A stretch of DNA of 64,000 nucleotides from Arabidopsis thaliana (GCF_000001735.4 NC_003070.9:3348001-3412000); one strand, 5' to 3'; counted from the first letter of the stretch, positions 36,164-48,806 are shown. Notes: generated from the sequence alone by a model not told the origin. Made by a program: numbers and translations.

Positions 36164-39100
36164 TCACACTGGTCTCCAACGCTCAATCTCTTCTTCCACT
36201 TCCTCTGATTCCTTAGGATTCTGGTCGTCTGAGTTTTGTGTCCGTCTTCTTTTTCTATGGCGATGACGTCTCTCTTTGTGTGTTTCTCTATCTGAATTCT
36301 CTTCACTTTGTCGTTTTCCTTTCCTGCTTTGATCAGACTCTGGATCATCGCTCTTGTATCTCTGTCTCTGTTTGCTTCTGTCCCTATCTTTATCTGACTG
36401 ATATCCTACGGGACTAGTCTCTACACTTCTCTTCTTGTCTGATTCTTTGTGCTGATGATGTCTACTCTCAGTTGAATCTTCCTCGTGTGAATATCTTGAG
36501 CTACTTCTTTCATGTCGATGCTTCGATCTTTCTCTATGCGACTTGTCAGAAACTGTATGAACCCTATCATGTTCATGACCCTCCTCTTTATCAGCTGATG
36601 ACCCTTCCCTGCTGTGTTTTCTTGAACTCCTGTGGGTTTTTCTGTCCTTTTCATTGTCCATCTGTTCTTGTACTCCTGAATCTGTCCCTCTTCTGGGTTT
36701 TCGTTTGTGACCCGTCCCTCTCCTACCATAGTCATCTCCATCAGCAGAATCATCATCAGAATACCTCCCATGGATTCTCTTCCTTCCCACCCGATGTCCA
36801 GGAGAGTGTTCAGACCATCTGCTATCACGATGCAATGTGTCCTTAGCATACCGTCGCTCTTTATACATCTCCCTCTCTAAACTACCATCTCTGCTCGGAC
36901 TGTCATCACCATCATGACAGTTCTCGGCATGCCTGCGAAGCTTGTCTTCACGAGTGCTGTCCTGAGTATCACCATGATATTTACGGCTCCTATAAGAAGG
37001 CGTAGATCCAACATTAGCATGATCATGGTCCCTCGATCTAGATCTTCTTGAAGGTTGCCTGACATGGAAACAAAACACATGAGCATGACGCTCCATAACC
37101 AAATTAAGTAGGAAATACGCTGATAAGTTAGTTAAAGATGAGGATCCTCAAAAGTTAGAATTCCAAATATAAAGCAACCTACCTGTGTGAATCTGTTGAT
37201 AGATCTGATATTGAATCATTTAACGACCCTGAAGATTCATGTTCCATGTGCTTTTCATCTGAATAACCAAATAAAGAGGTCATTTTGTGAATCCAGAATC
37301 TTGGAGGTGGTCTGTCATGGTCAGCCCATTCATAGTCTCCACCAGGATTTCGGAAACAATGGATAAAATTGCAGGCAGATCCACGAGAACAAGTCTGAAA
37401 AGTAGATGAAAATCATGAACTAGAGATAAGCAAGAAGTTGGAATCTCAAATGATGAAGAGTCATACTTTAAGCCTGGACTTCATGTACTCCCCACATATG
37501 GCAACTTTCCATCTTGAGATGTTGACAAACTCGCAATTCACCTGATGAGGATGTGTAATTATCATGGATATAAATGTCAGCAAGCTGAAAGTATCAGAAA
37601 TCAAGCCTCAAAGTACACATCAGCAAAGTAACACAAATCCTTTGACATTCTATTCTACGATACACCAAGACCTATATTCAACCAATAGATGTTAACAAAA
37701 ACTGCCACAGATCGGAAAGATGAGACCTCTGACAAAACGTCCTACACAAAGGCTAAGATAACTGAAACCTAGATATGGGTCTCCAACATTATGCCACGAA
37801 GATACAAATAGTGAAGACGCAAATATGATGTGTGCTACCAAAGATCTGACAAACTAGTGCCAATATTACAGAGGAAGGTCCACTAGACGAAATCGTTAAT
37901 CACATTTTTCAATGAAAGGAAGTGGTAAACGTCTCCAGAGAAACAGTGTACCTGTTTACCCGCAAAGTATCGACCATTAATGGACTGGTAAGCAAGAATA
38001 GCTGATTCTAGTGATCTGTAGTGGACATATACATTGCCCTTCAAATGGAATGAGCCATTTCTACACACCTGAAATGGATATGAAATTTTGTTTTTGAGAA
38101 AAGAAAGGGTGGGACAAAAAGTCGGGAGACAACACATATCTACCAACAGGTTTATTCTCAAAGATACAGCTGGTCATTTGATAGTGAATAAAAGATGCCC
38201 GGAATCACTAATTTTCAAAATGGCTAGCCTCTAGTGTTGCTTGCAGATTCAAGAACATACATTCGGATTTGGTATAAAATGAATCTATGGCTGATAATGG
38301 AAAGTAAGAAAAAAAGAGGAGGAAGAGGAAATGAAGGAAAGGGAGGAGAGGGAGCAGAAGAGAATCGACAGACCTTGAAATTAACAAGTTCTCCATACTT
38401 TAGGAACTCTGTATGAACATCTTCATAAAATTCTTCATAACAGAGTTCAGCCTCCTCATCTGTATACTGCAAGGAAGGCGGGAAAAGAGAAAGAGAGTAA
38501 ATTAAAGTAAGTAACTAAAACCAAGGAAGCCAGGTAAATATAATGCAGGTGATGCTAGTTTTAACATCAAGTATACCAGGATAGCTACAGCCTTACTAAA
38601 TTATAACTGCATTAGTTTCTGTTCAGATACTACAAGCCCAAAGCAGCCAGCATGCATGAAAAGACACTGTTCTGTTCTTAATTTAGGAAAATCAAGCAAT
38701 TCTGCGATAAATCATTTGTCGCTCCCACGAGCAAATTAGAAGACACTCAAAGAACAAGATATAAGACACCAACAAACAAGTGGGAAATTGACAAAACATT
38801 CTAGAAATCTATAGCTACAAATATACAAACACCAAGTTAAACTAAGTTTGTCTCTAGTACTGCTATCAAGGCAAGAGAGGGCACAAATACAAAGGCCCAT
38901 AGTTTCTGTGATCGAGATAGCAATCACATAATAACTAATCTATCAATCAGGTAGGATACAAAGAAGTGAACCGCAACTCCAATCCCGCCCAGGTTATAAT
39001 CATGCACCTCCACTGAAGGGAAACCATCAATGTCTGATGTAAGTTAAAGAAGATAGTAACGAGAATAAAGAAACAAACCGCAGAATTCTGTAAATTCAAG

Positions 39101-40373
39101 AGCACGCAGCAAAACAAAACAAAACAGAAAAGAGGCAGAGGAACTGTAGTAAGTTTGATTCAGATAATGAAAGCCGAGAGTAATACTGTAATAGAGAAGA
39201 ACTAATAATTATCAGGATACTAGCATCAGGAGATGACAGCGGTTACAGACCTCAAGCCCCTCATCCTGTTCCCAAGTAATACCAGGACCATTATACATGT
39301 TCTTCATAAGTAGAGTGCACGATTTATTGGGGTAGAAATGAACTCTGCTGCAACGCTGGCCAAACCGACAAGCTCCAGTTTTCAAATGGAAAGGACAATG
39401 AGCTTTATCCTGGAGAATGAGAGAACAAACAAAGCCAAATTACTAAAAGGAACATAAGAATGATACATAAAACTAATACCATCTCAATCAAGGGATACAA
39501 CAAGCACCTGCTCAGTTCCAAAGTTGGGTACTTCTTGTGCAACACTCTCCAATATCTGTTGCGCAGAACTAACATTCTGATAATTGGCTGAAGCTTCACT
39601 TCCCGGAGGTAGAGGATTTGAAGTAGGCCTGTCAGAAATCTGCAAAACAAACTCCGCATTGGAACTCTACACAAAAATCAAAACACTGAAGATGGTATGT
39701 TCACCTAGATGATGGTCAATTACCTCGTGTCCATCGACCTGAACAACCGATTTCTTTGGAACTCTCACTTTGTTCTTTTTGAGAATGATCTCATTTCCCT
39801 GGAATATAATTTCTGGAGGTCCTTCTTCGATATATTCATATTCACCATCCTCATCCTCACCACACTCATCATTCCCACTAGCCTACCAAGAGAAGCACAA
39901 AAGTGAGCTCGATATAGCATTAACACGATATGAATAAGAAATTGACAACAATCAACAAAGCACACTACCTCAAGCTTTCTCAACTCTTCTAGATCCTTCC
40001 AACGCCTCTCTTCCTCTTCCCGCTTCGCTTCCTCTTCCTCCTCTTTCTTCCTCTTGATCTCCATAGCTTCTCTCCAAGCTCTTTCACTCTCCTCAAAGTC
40101 CTTCAACTCCTTTTCTCTCCTCCGCGCATCCTCTTCCTCAATCGCCTTCAATCTCTCCTGTTCCGCCGGATCGTTTAACTTAGCCTTCGCTTCCTCCCTC
40201 TCCTTCGCCGCAATCTCCTTCCTCACTTGCTTCCTCTTCAATTTCTTCATCGCTTTTCGCTTCTCCTTACGACTCATCTCCGCCGCTTTCTCTTTACTCT
40301 CTTCAAAACTTTCCTTCTCTCCCGCCGCTTCTTCGTGTCGCTCTTCTTCTTCCTTTTCGTTTGCTTGCTCCAT
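36164..40373 (-). CDS. U2AF35-related splicing factor (CCCH zinc fingers, UHM/RRM, RS domain)
   Basis: Plant counterpart of ZRSR2/Urp, which recognises 3' splice sites, especially of minor introns. My nine-exon minus-strand model is 40373-39969, 39882-39724, 39639-39508, 39409-39251, 38466-38374, 38068-37952, 37541-37467, 37394-37183 and 37058-36164, giving about 748 residues; one boundary may be off. Order: a long Glu/Lys/Arg coiled-coil N-terminus ([18 protein letters not shown]), CCCH finger 1 (C237, C246, C252, H256), a U2AF-homology RRM ([18 protein letters not shown], then [18 protein letters not shown]), CCCH finger 2 (C371, C382, C388, H392), then a C-terminal domain of over 250 residues rich in Arg, Ser, His and Asp. 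It diverges from the PPR gene over 373 bases. At1g10320. Confidence 0.9.
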
Positions 40374-40746
40374 TTTTTTCCCGGTAGCGTTAACCTCTGG
40401 CTTCACGGTGGTGGAAACAGAATTTAATTTAGGGGTGCAAATTCGGTTAGTTTGAACCGAAACGGTATAGTGAAGAAATCGAAATAAAAATGGATTAAAC
40501 CATACTAAACCGGAGACCCCTAGTTGGTTCACCTATTGACCTCGGAGACTCCAAATTGCTCGCCGGAGCTCTCGAAATCAGAAAACTTTCATCCTCTTGT
40601 AGCTCAAGCCGATTGACAATTTCTCCACTTTCAGATATTTGATTTGTAACTTTCTCATTGAAATTCAAAATCATTCTCCATCTTCTACAACGAGGTCTCG
40701 TCTTTTTGTTTTGCTTTGTAGATTGCTTAATCTTTGTGCAAATTGT
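40374..40746. promoter_or_regulatory. Divergent promoter between U2AF35-related and PPR genes
   Basis: 373 bases between two opposite start codons must hold both leaders and promoters, unless they overlap. TAAACCATACTAAACC and GGTTCACC elements are seen but no canonical TATA box is clear, as is common for housekeeping pairs. Confidence 0.5.
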
Positions 40747-42150
40747 ATGCGTTGTACTTCCTTCTCAAGTTTCAGTTTGTCTCTTGAAGACGCACTTCAT
40801 CTTCTCCAACGTTTCTTATACTCCTCAAACCAGATTAAGCAGATTCACACAGTTCTTTTGACCAGCAACGCATTGGTTGCTTCGAGATGGAAGACGAAAT
40901 GCGTCTACAACACTCTCATTCGATCCTATCTCACTACAGGAGAATACAAGACTTCTCTTGCTCTCTTCACTCATATGCTTGCAAGCCATGTCCAACCAAA
41001 TAACCTCACTTTCCCTTCTCTGATTAAAGCAGCTTGCTCATCTTTCTCTGTTTCTTATGGCGTTGCCTTACATGGCCAAGCTCTTAAACGGGGTTTTCTA
41101 TGGGATCCATTTGTTCAGACTTCTTTTGTCCGGTTCTATGGTGAAGTTGGTGATTTGGAGAGCTCGAGGAAGATGTTTGATGATATTTTAAACCCTTGTG
41201 TTGTAGCTTGTAACAGTTTGCTTGACGCTTGTGGAAGAAACGGAGAGATGGATTATGCTTTCGAGTATTTTCAGAGAATGCCTGTAACTGATGTGGTCTC
41301 TTGGACCACTGTTATCAACGGGTTTAGTAAGAAAGGGTTACACGCCAAAGCTTTAATGGTTTTTGGTGAGATGATACAGAATGAGCGTGCGGTAATAACA
41401 CCTAACGAGGCTACTTTCGTAAGTGTACTTTCTTCATGTGCTAATTTTGATCAAGGAGGTATTCGACTGGGGAAGCAGATTCATGGATATGTTATGAGTA
41501 AAGAGATCATTCTTACTACAACTTTGGGTACTGCTTTGCTTGATATGTATGGAAAAGCCGGTGACTTGGAGATGGCATTGACCATTTTTGATCAAATTCG
41601 TGATAAGAAAGTTTGCGCTTGGAATGCGATAATATCAGCTCTTGCCTCCAATGGTAGACCTAAGCAAGCGCTGGAGATGTTTGAGATGATGAAATCAAGC
41701 TATGTGCATCCGAATGGGATCACTTTACTTGCAATACTCACGGCTTGTGCTCGATCTAAACTTGTGGATTTAGGTATTCAGTTGTTCTCTTCTATATGTA
41801 GCGAGTACAAGATCATTCCAACATCAGAACATTACGGTTGCGTTGTTGATCTCATTGGCAGAGCTGGACTATTGGTTGACGCAGCCAATTTCATTCAAAG
41901 TTTGCCCTTCGAGCCTGATGCTTCTGTTCTCGGAGCTCTTTTGGGCGCTTGCAAGATTCATGAGAATACTGAATTAGGAAATACAGTAGGTAAACAGCTT
42001 ATTGGACTGCAACCTCAACACTGTGGCCAGTATGTGGCATTGTCGACGTTCAATGCTTTGGATAGCAATTGGTCAGAAGCAGAAAAAATGAGGAAAGCCA
42101 TGATAGAAGCTGGAATTCGGAAAATCCCTGCTTACAGTGTGCTGACTTAA
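40747..42150 (+). CDS. Pentatricopeptide repeat protein (PLS/E type)
   Basis: Intronless PPR protein, 467 residues from ATG at 40747 (MRCTSFSSFSLSLEDALHLL), the length I remember for At1g10330. An upstream extension of the frame has no ATG I would prefer. PPR motifs run almost the full length: VYNTLIRSYLTTGEYKTSL, VACNSLLDACGRNGEMDYAF, VVSWTTVINGFSKKGLHAKA, KVCAWNAIISALASNGRPKQ. The C-terminal part (SEHYGCVVDLIGRAGLLVDA, FEPDASVLGALLGACKIHEN) and the closing RKIPAYSVLT fit the E-type C-terminal motif. No DYW deaminase domain is present. Such proteins usually serve RNA editing or processing in organelles. The predicted target site and organelle cannot be read from the sequence. Confidence 0.93.
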   Translation: MRCTSFSSFSLSLEDALHLLQRFLYSSNQIKQIHTVLLTSNALVASRWKTKCVYNTLIRSYLTTGEYKTSLALFTHMLASHVQPNNLTFPSLIKAACSSFSVSYGVALHGQALKRGFLWDPFVQTSFVRFYGEVGDLESSRKMFDDILNPCVVACNSLLDACGRNGEMDYAFEYFQRMPVTDVVSWTTVINGFSKKGLHAKALMVFGEMIQNERAVITPNEATFVSVLSSCANFDQGGIRLGKQIHGYVMSKEIILTTTLGTALLDMYGKAGDLEMALTIFDQIRDKKVCAWNAIISALASNGRPKQALEMFEMMKSSYVHPNGITLLAILTACARSKLVDLGIQLFSSICSEYKIIPTSEHYGCVVDLIGRAGLLVDAANFIQSLPFEPDASVLGALLGACKIHENTELGNTVGKQLIGLQPQHCGQYVALSTFNALDSNWSEAEKMRKAMIEAGIRKIPAYSVLT

Positions 42151-42255
42151 AGCTTGAGACGTGAGAATAGATTGTTTCAGACAAGAGTTACTGTCTAGTG
42201 TAATCTCTGTTCTGTTCTGTTCATGTTATGTCCGTAACATTGATCTAATTTAGTT

Positions 42256-42468
42256 CTGTGAATCTCTTGCTCCTTTAGGTTCATGTTTAGGGTTTGCAGT
42301 AATCTCATGAGCCGAACAATAGGAGAAAGCAAACGAGACATTTCACTCACTGACTTGAAGAACAAAACAATGTCTCTTTTTACAAGATAACACAGTTCCT
42401 AAGAAAGACTTAATCCAACACTTTACACATACACAATTACACAGGTTACAGGGAAATTAGAAAACCAG
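42256..42468. repeat. 3' end of ankyrin gene, source-like copy of a duplicated block
   Basis: This stretch, overlapping the 3' UTR of the ankyrin gene, matches 45076-45279 in the same orientation. Shared segments include GAATCTCTTGCT, TCTCATGAGC, GAGAAAGCAAACGAGA, ATTTCACTCACT and TTGAAGAACAAAACA. See the partner block. Confidence 0.85.
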
Positions 42469-42474
42469 TTTTTC

Positions 42475-44481
42475 TTAATAGGTGAAATAGCCTGATTTTC
42501 CGGAGACGGCTAAATCTGAACTGGTTCTTGCAAAGGAAGGTATATTATCCCCTACACGATTCATCTTCTTAAACCAATGACCGATGGTCTCAACTCCGAG
42601 ATAGAAAAAGAGTACGGTCAACGCTCCACCAGCAACGGCTACAATTGCTGGAAATAACCATTGTGTTCCATGATAATGCGGTATGGTCACCCAAGACGCC
42701 GCTATATAAGCCGTCGCCATGAAACCTACAGAAACCCACATCATCCTATGCGTGGCCACCAATAATCTCTTTAAGGGTTTCCTCTTGTAAGGTATGATGC
42801 TAACAAGAAGAATAACGATGCCCAAGGACGTGAACAGTGCGATGTTGTTGCATATCGCAAAGACCTTAAACGCCGTTGTTTTCCCCACTAAGGATTTCCC
42901 TCTCCATGGCCCGTCTTGGTAGACGCCCCCCGGAGGGTTTATCCCACCGGCATAAGCAACTGAAGCAATCAAGACTGCCACTATAGCAATCGTATTTCTT
43001 GCATTCTGTAATGCTTCTATATGCATCTGATATTCCAAGTTCTGACGACCTCTTTCCACTTCCTGTTCCTTGCTTCTCTTTCTCTCTGCTATCTCTGATG
43101 TGTTTATTCCTATAATCCTTAGCAACCGTATTACCTCGACCTCTTGAGAGCCTTCGTGTTGTTCTACATTGTTCTCAGAATCCAGCTCTTGTGAAGTCTC
43201 GGTACCAAATCTCAGCCACCTTGATAACAACTCAAAGTCTTGGGCTTCTCGAGGGAGAAGTTGAAAAGCTTCAAAACCCATCTTGTTCTTGGACGTGATA
43301 TCTACTATATTCTTACCAACAATGTAACGTATAAGCTGCAATTTATTCAGTAAATATGTGAGAAGAAATACCACTAAAAGAATTATGAGAAGAAACACCA
43401 CTAATAAATAGAATATGTGCCATCTTTTAGTAATGTAATCCTAACATAGAGTACATGGGAAGTCAAATTTTGTAACTAAAAATTTAAAGGAGAGAGCGTC
43501 ACAGAAAACTACTCACAGGAGCATCAAAAGAGACGGATGCAGCAATATGTAAGACAGTGTTGCCACTTTCATCGGTTTGCTGTAGAAGAATTTGGCTGTT
43601 AATTCCCAAACTCTCTGCCATAAAAACAAAGGCATCCATATTTTTGTTTCGAGCAGCGAGATGAAAGACTGTCTCTTTCGACGGCGTGATTGAGCTGAAA
43701 GACAATGGAACCTTGTCCAAGAACTCCTCCAGGATCACAACCGAGCCTCTGAGGACCGCAAGATGCAGAGGTGATAAACCATTGGGGTTAAGTGCTTCTT
43801 CTAATCCTTGATCGAGCCCTAACAATATAGTTGTCAGTTCAAAGTCTCCCTTATCACACGCATGATGCAGTAGCGTTGATTGTGAGCCGTCTTCAACCAC
43901 CCAAGCTTCTTCCCTAGCTAGGTCTGGGAATCTCTCCAGTATAGTCCCTACGATACCTGCTCAAGGATCCAAACACAGTAGTAGTGAGCTAGTGATTTTT
44001 ACACAAGATTACGAAAAATGTTGAGCGCGCACTAGAAAAACTTACTAGTGGATCCACTTGATATGGCGAGAATGAGTTCACCGAGGCCAATTGATTGTGT
44101 CTTTTCCGCGATGAGTCTGGCAGCCTCTATGGAATTGCTACGGCAAGCCAAGTGGAGTGGTGTGTGGTTGTTGATATTGCGTGCAGAACACACTTCCAAT
44201 CCAGTCTCTAACATCTGCATAACTATGTTTACATCTCCAAGGATAGCAGCAAGATGCAAAGGTGTGTTTCTGTATGCGTTGCGGGAAGACACGAGGGAAG
44301 GTCGGAGCTCAATAATCTTGGAGACGAGTTCTCGGTGACCAAACTTTGCAGCCATGTGCAAAACCGTGTTGTTCAAGTGTTCTTCCTCGTTTCTCTCCTC
44401 CAGAGACGATTCACTATCTTCTACCAACTCTAAAAAAGCTGGAAGGTCATTTTTAAGGATCGCATGGAAGATCGGCTGCAT
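42475..44481 (-). CDS. Ankyrin repeat / PGG-domain membrane protein (ACD6/ITN1-like)
   Basis: Plant ankyrin-transmembrane protein of the class used in defence, salt and abscisic-acid responses. Three exons, 44481-44046, 43956-43517 and 43335-42475, encode 578 residues. Ankyrin repeats cover roughly residues 35-285 (NNTVLHMAAKFGHRELVSKI, NTPLHLAAILGDVNIVMQML, HTPLHLACRSNSIEAARLIA, LSPLHLAVLRGSVVILEEFL). A charged linker follows. The PGG domain starts near residue 400 and contains GGINPPGGVYQDG, with four hydrophobic segments, the first around TIAIVAVLIASVAYAGG. It is a full-length member of the family. At1g10340. Its 3' end overlaps the convergent PPR gene's downstream region. Confidence 0.94.
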
Positions 44482-45075
44482 CTTTTCTCAAGAAATCTAG
44501 AGCAAAGTATGGAAGTTCTTACTCTGGGAGGGAGATTTCAAGTGGTTATATCTTTTTATGATGACTCAAATAGACCATGTATATGTGTTTTCAGTATCTT
44601 TGACATTTTGGCTTATGGTATTTTCTTCTTCTTTTCCAATTTGTATTTATTCTATCACTCATTGTAATCTTGAAACTTTTATATTCGTTGACTTCGTAAG
44701 CAGAAGACTTAGACACCATTCATACGCTTACAAACTAAAACGCAGGTTCCTCTCTCTTTCTTTCACGCGCAATTATTTAGTTTTTCCACAAGAAAATAAT
44801 TACATTTCATTAGCAAAATTGTGTGAACTCATCTTCATACACTTGAAGATAAGAGGTGACGTACTCGTAAAGACATGACAGGACTAGGACTAAAAATAAA
44901 AACTCTGGATAATTCGAAGGCAATGGATATATCAACTCAAGAGTCAACTGGCCCATAGGCACCTTTTCATTATCTTTTCCTGTCACGACTGAGTCAGAGC
45001 CTATTGAACAAATGTTACGGTAACAACATGTAAGGGCGTTAATGTTGTGTCAGTAAATTTCGGTCAAATCACTTC
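44482..45075. other. Ankyrin gene promoter region
   Basis: Upstream of the ankyrin gene start. AT-rich, with a GACTTCG/GTTGACTTCG near 44686-44696 that includes a TTGAC W-box core and another GTCAACT near 44943. These would suit a defence gene but are common by chance. Confidence 0.35.
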
Positions 45076-45279
45076 TGTTGAATCTCTTGCTTCTCCGTTC
45101 GCAATATTCTCATGAGCTGAACAAATATGAGAAAGCAAACGAGATATTTCACTCACTAATTTGAAGAACAAAACAGGAATCTCAACGTCTCTCCTTTACA
45201 AGGCTACACAGTTTCCAGAAAAGACGTAACCCAACAGATAGACATACTTCACTGTATATACAGGGCCTTGGGAAACCAG
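45076..45279. repeat. Relic of a second ankyrin-gene 3' end
   Basis: Matches 42256-42468, the 3' flank of the intact ankyrin gene, across about 200 bases with many substitutions and small indels. No ankyrin or PGG coding sequence remains at 45280-45590 before the DnaJ gene. It is best read as the surviving tail of a tandem ankyrin gene copy that lost its body. Confidence 0.8.
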
Positions 45280-45594
45280 AATACGTAACACAAGAGCATC
45301 GCCACAAAACCAACTCACACCAAGAAAACTTCTCGCTTCTATCTTTGCTTTTCACTACTCATACAGAGTCAAATAGGCCAAGTTCTACCTCAAAACGATA
45401 TGTTCTGTGTGTGGCAGCCATTATTAGATCCCGCATATCCAGTCTTATTCGATTTGGGTTTTCTTGTTTTTCTTATAACACAAGTTTACAAAGGAAAAAC
45501 GTAAATGTATGTACACTCAAATGACTAGCAACTTCCTGTGGAATCCGTTGTTAAAGAAGATCAATAGCTTACTTGAAAACTAAACGTCAACTCA

Positions 45595-46860
45595 TCAGCT
45601 TCCACCAAGAACTCTCTTGAGGTCATTCTTCTGTTCTGACGTTAGCCTTGACGGGAACAAGATTTCAAAGGTAACTCTAAGGTCTCCTCTCTTCAAAGGG
45701 TCTTTAGTAGGCATTCCCTCATTCGGGATCACAATCTCCTGACCCGGTTTTACGATATCCAGCACCGGGATAGTTAGGCTCCTCCCGTCTAGAGTCGTTA
45801 CGCTAATGGTGAGACCGGTTAAAGCATCTATAAGAGAGACTTTCTTCTCGAGAATCAGATCGTTACCGTCTCTCTTGAATACCGAATGCGGTTTCTCGTC
45901 AACCACGAATATAAGATCCGCAGGAGTGACACCAGGTTCTTGGTTGCCTTTCTCTGGAAAAGTGATCTTTGTGCCTTTCTTCCAACCTGGTTTTATGTCT
46001 ATCTTCAATATCTCTTGGACTGTCTTTGGCTTTCTGTAACACAGATTTTATCAGAAGGTCATAATCAAAGCTCATTTTGTTTCACCAGAAGCTCAATCAC
46101 AGAGAAAACAACAGTTCTAGAGAACCTAATAGCTACAAAATCTTATTGTGAAGATCATATGGGCAAATGGCATAACCTAATCATTCACTATAATCAAAGG
46201 AATAAATTGACCAATGGCATTCACGAGATCAGGATCATGAGAAACTAACCCAAAATCATCAGGAACAACGCGAGAAATTCGCATCTTCTTCTTTGCACCT
46301 TTGTAGAGCTCCTCCAATGTGCAAGCCAATTTACTCTCAATAGCCGGAGCCTTCCTATTCGCCGGCGGCGTCGTTTTTTTGTTCGTCGGCGGCGTCTTTC
46401 TATTAGCCTGGCTCCCTGCTTCTGCACTTTTAAATCTCCGACCGCCACCATCACCGCCATCTCCACGTGTCCTTCCGCTACTCCCTCCGCCAAAAGCATC
46501 ACCGGATTCGCCGAAAAACTCAGCAAAGATATCTTCAGCATCACGCGGATAATACCGAAACTCAGAGTTGCTAGAAGAGTAGCTCCGCTGCTGCTGATGC
46601 GCCGCCGTCTCCGCCGCAGTAGGTAAATCGGTGGATTTAAGACCTTCTTCTCCGTACTGATCGTAGATCTGACGTCTCTGAGGATCGCTCAAGACGTCGT
46701 AAGCTTCAGAGATCTGCTTGAACTTAGCTTCAGCTTCTTTCTTGCTCGTAGGGTTTTTGTCAGGGTGCCATTTCATAGCCATTCGCCGGTAAGACTTCTT
46801 CAGATCATCTTCGTTAGCATTTCGATTCACTTTCAGAACATTGTAGTAATCCACCCCCAT
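45595..46860 (-). CDS. Type II (DnaJB/Sis1-like) HSP40 co-chaperone
   Basis: J-domain protein that stimulates HSP70 ATPase and delivers clients. Two exons, 46860-46250 and 46033-45595, give 349 residues. The start is [15 protein letters not shown]; an upstream in-frame extension lacks sense as a J-domain. J-domain residues 1-70 contain HPD at 32-34. A short glycine-rich region ([19 protein letters not shown]) is followed by an unusual Lys/Pro/Thr segment with repeated NRKTPP, NKKTTPP and NRKAP. The C-terminal client-binding domains follow ([20 protein letters not shown], then [20 protein letters not shown], ending [12 protein letters not shown]). There is no CXXCXGXG zinc finger, hence type II. 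Likely cytosolic or nuclear. At1g10350. Confidence 0.95.
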
Positions 46861-47735
46861 TTGATCCAAATCTTTCACCAAACCAAACAAAAAAAAAGTC
46901 AAAACCAGAAAATCGAGAGAATCTTCAGCTGTAATCGAAATTTTGAAGAGAAGCTTGAGATTTCAAAGAGATTGCAGAAGAGAAAAAAGGAATCGGATTC
47001 GAGATATTTTGCCAGTAAAATCTGAAATTGGAAGAGAGAAAAAGGAAACGAAGAGTGGAGTGCGTGTAAGGTAGAAGAAGAACATGACAAAGGAGAATGA
47101 GAAAATTGTTCTTAATGGAGCCACGTGGCATTTATTATTACTTTATCTTTAACTTCATCTTTGTGGTGAATGGTAAAAAATTTGATCACTATCATTTTCA
47201 TATCCCCCTCTTTTTTTATTAGACAAAAATTCTCTTGATTGCTTAATCAGAAGTTACATATTGGGACAAATTTGGATGTATTTTTTTAATTAATGAAACA
47301 GAAACAAACATTTTTAGTTTCGTACTTAAAGTTAAACAAGAAAGAATTATTACTTTATTTAGCCGACAAAAAAAACAGATACAATAATTAAACCGATCGA
47401 CCAAACCACTTATATTAATCTAGAGAATTAGAGTATTAAATTAGTAATTGTGTATATCAATCTTGGAAATGCACAGACTGGATACCAAGTTAAAGTTTGG
47501 TGAGAACATCACCTAAGTGATTTTGGTAATTCACAAAAAGAAAGGTTATGGCAAATCACAAAGAGCATGGTTTCGATAATCAATGTTTATATGTTTGGTA
47601 CACTCATGTAAAATTTGATCTGAGGTAATATGGATTACAATATTTTCATAACTCCAAGATTATGAACGAATATGCAAAAGACATAAAAAAAATATTTGGC
47701 TGTGCTTATTATATAACTTACATCCTAGTAATCCA
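46861..47735. other. DnaJ leader and spacer to GSTU18
   Basis: 46861-47100 is the purine-rich DnaJ leader on the minus strand. The rest is AT-rich spacer with no gene or element recognised. Confidence 0.4.
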
Positions 47736-47737
47736 GT

Positions 47738-48806
47738 TTATGCTTGCCGCTTAGGAAAGAGCTTCCTTGCGAATTCAGCGAGCTTTGTAATCTCGGGCAT
47801 TATAGGTTTCACAGCGGGATCATCACAGAACCGCTCTGCCCATTTGACTAGAGAGGGAGTTTTGGTCTCATCAAGAAATTTATGATTGGCATCCAACTCG
47901 ACGACTCTCCACCAACCTAAGAAGCTCCCCAAGGCAATGTCGAGGTAACCGATATGGTCACCGTTGAAGAACGGTTTTCCTTGGCTACAATCGTTGAATG
48001 CTTTCTCCAGAAGCTTGGTCCTTTCTTCAACTTGAGCTATGGCTGCTTTCTTCTCTTCGTCTCCTTGAGCTGTTAGGATACTTCTCACAGAGATAAACCA
48101 CTTCCATTCATATCAAATTTAAGTCAGAACATATAAGATTTAAGATTTACTTGATTATGTCATATATAGTAAGGAAGATAAACAAAATGTCTAATTTCTT
48201 TCAACATAAAAGTTGACTAATTACCTAACTATCCGTATAAACTAGAAATTAAAGTTAGTTGAAGCTGGACTATAGTCAAACCCTATCCGGTTTAAATCGG
48301 TCATATCGTGTTATTCTAGATTATTAACCGGATTAAACCAATAACAATCATAAAAGAACCGCTAAAGTTTTGGGGATGTATCAAAATTAAAGCAATCAAA
48401 ACCAAATCAATCCCTCATTAATTCCCGGTATACTTTATTACATGCAATCAAAGTGAAAAGAGCAAGTGAAGAACAATCTATGAACCTGATCGTCTATGTA
48501 GGCAGCCCAAAACCGAGCAATGGCCCGGTCGTATGGATGGGACGGGAGAATGGAAGGTCCAGAAGAGTTCCAAGCCTCGTCGATATAATGAACGATGATG
48601 TTGGACTCGCACACCGGTTTGTCAGCGTGAATCAGAACCGGCATCTTCTTGTGAACCGGGTTTGATTTGAGGAGCAATTCGCTCTTTGAACCATACGTCT
48701 CCTGAAGGAATTCGTAGCTAATAGATTTGAGGTGGAGAGCGATCCTCGCCCTCATGACGTAAACACTCGCCCATGAGCCGATCAGCTTCACGTCCTCGGT
48801 CGCCAT
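47738..48806 (-). CDS. GSTU18: Glutathione S-transferase tau 18
   Basis: Tau-class cytosolic GST. Two exons, 48806-48486 and 48100-47738, phase 0, 227 residues. The N-terminal thioredoxin-like half contains LIGSWAS, then HKKMPVLIHADKPVCESNII; the C-terminal helical half begins after the intron with WFISVRSILTAQGDEEKK and ends KLFPKRQA. In most tau GSTs the catalytic serine sits in S-P-F; here residues 14-16 read S-V-Y, an unusual environment for the active-site loop. The intron position is identical to that of GSTU17, its tandem neighbour on the same strand. I recognise it as At1g10360. Confidence 0.95.

Noticed and set aside
40639-40746. Upstream extension of the PPR frame at 40639
   Set aside because: It does not begin with ATG. 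The first good ATG is at 40747 and gives the expected 467 residues.
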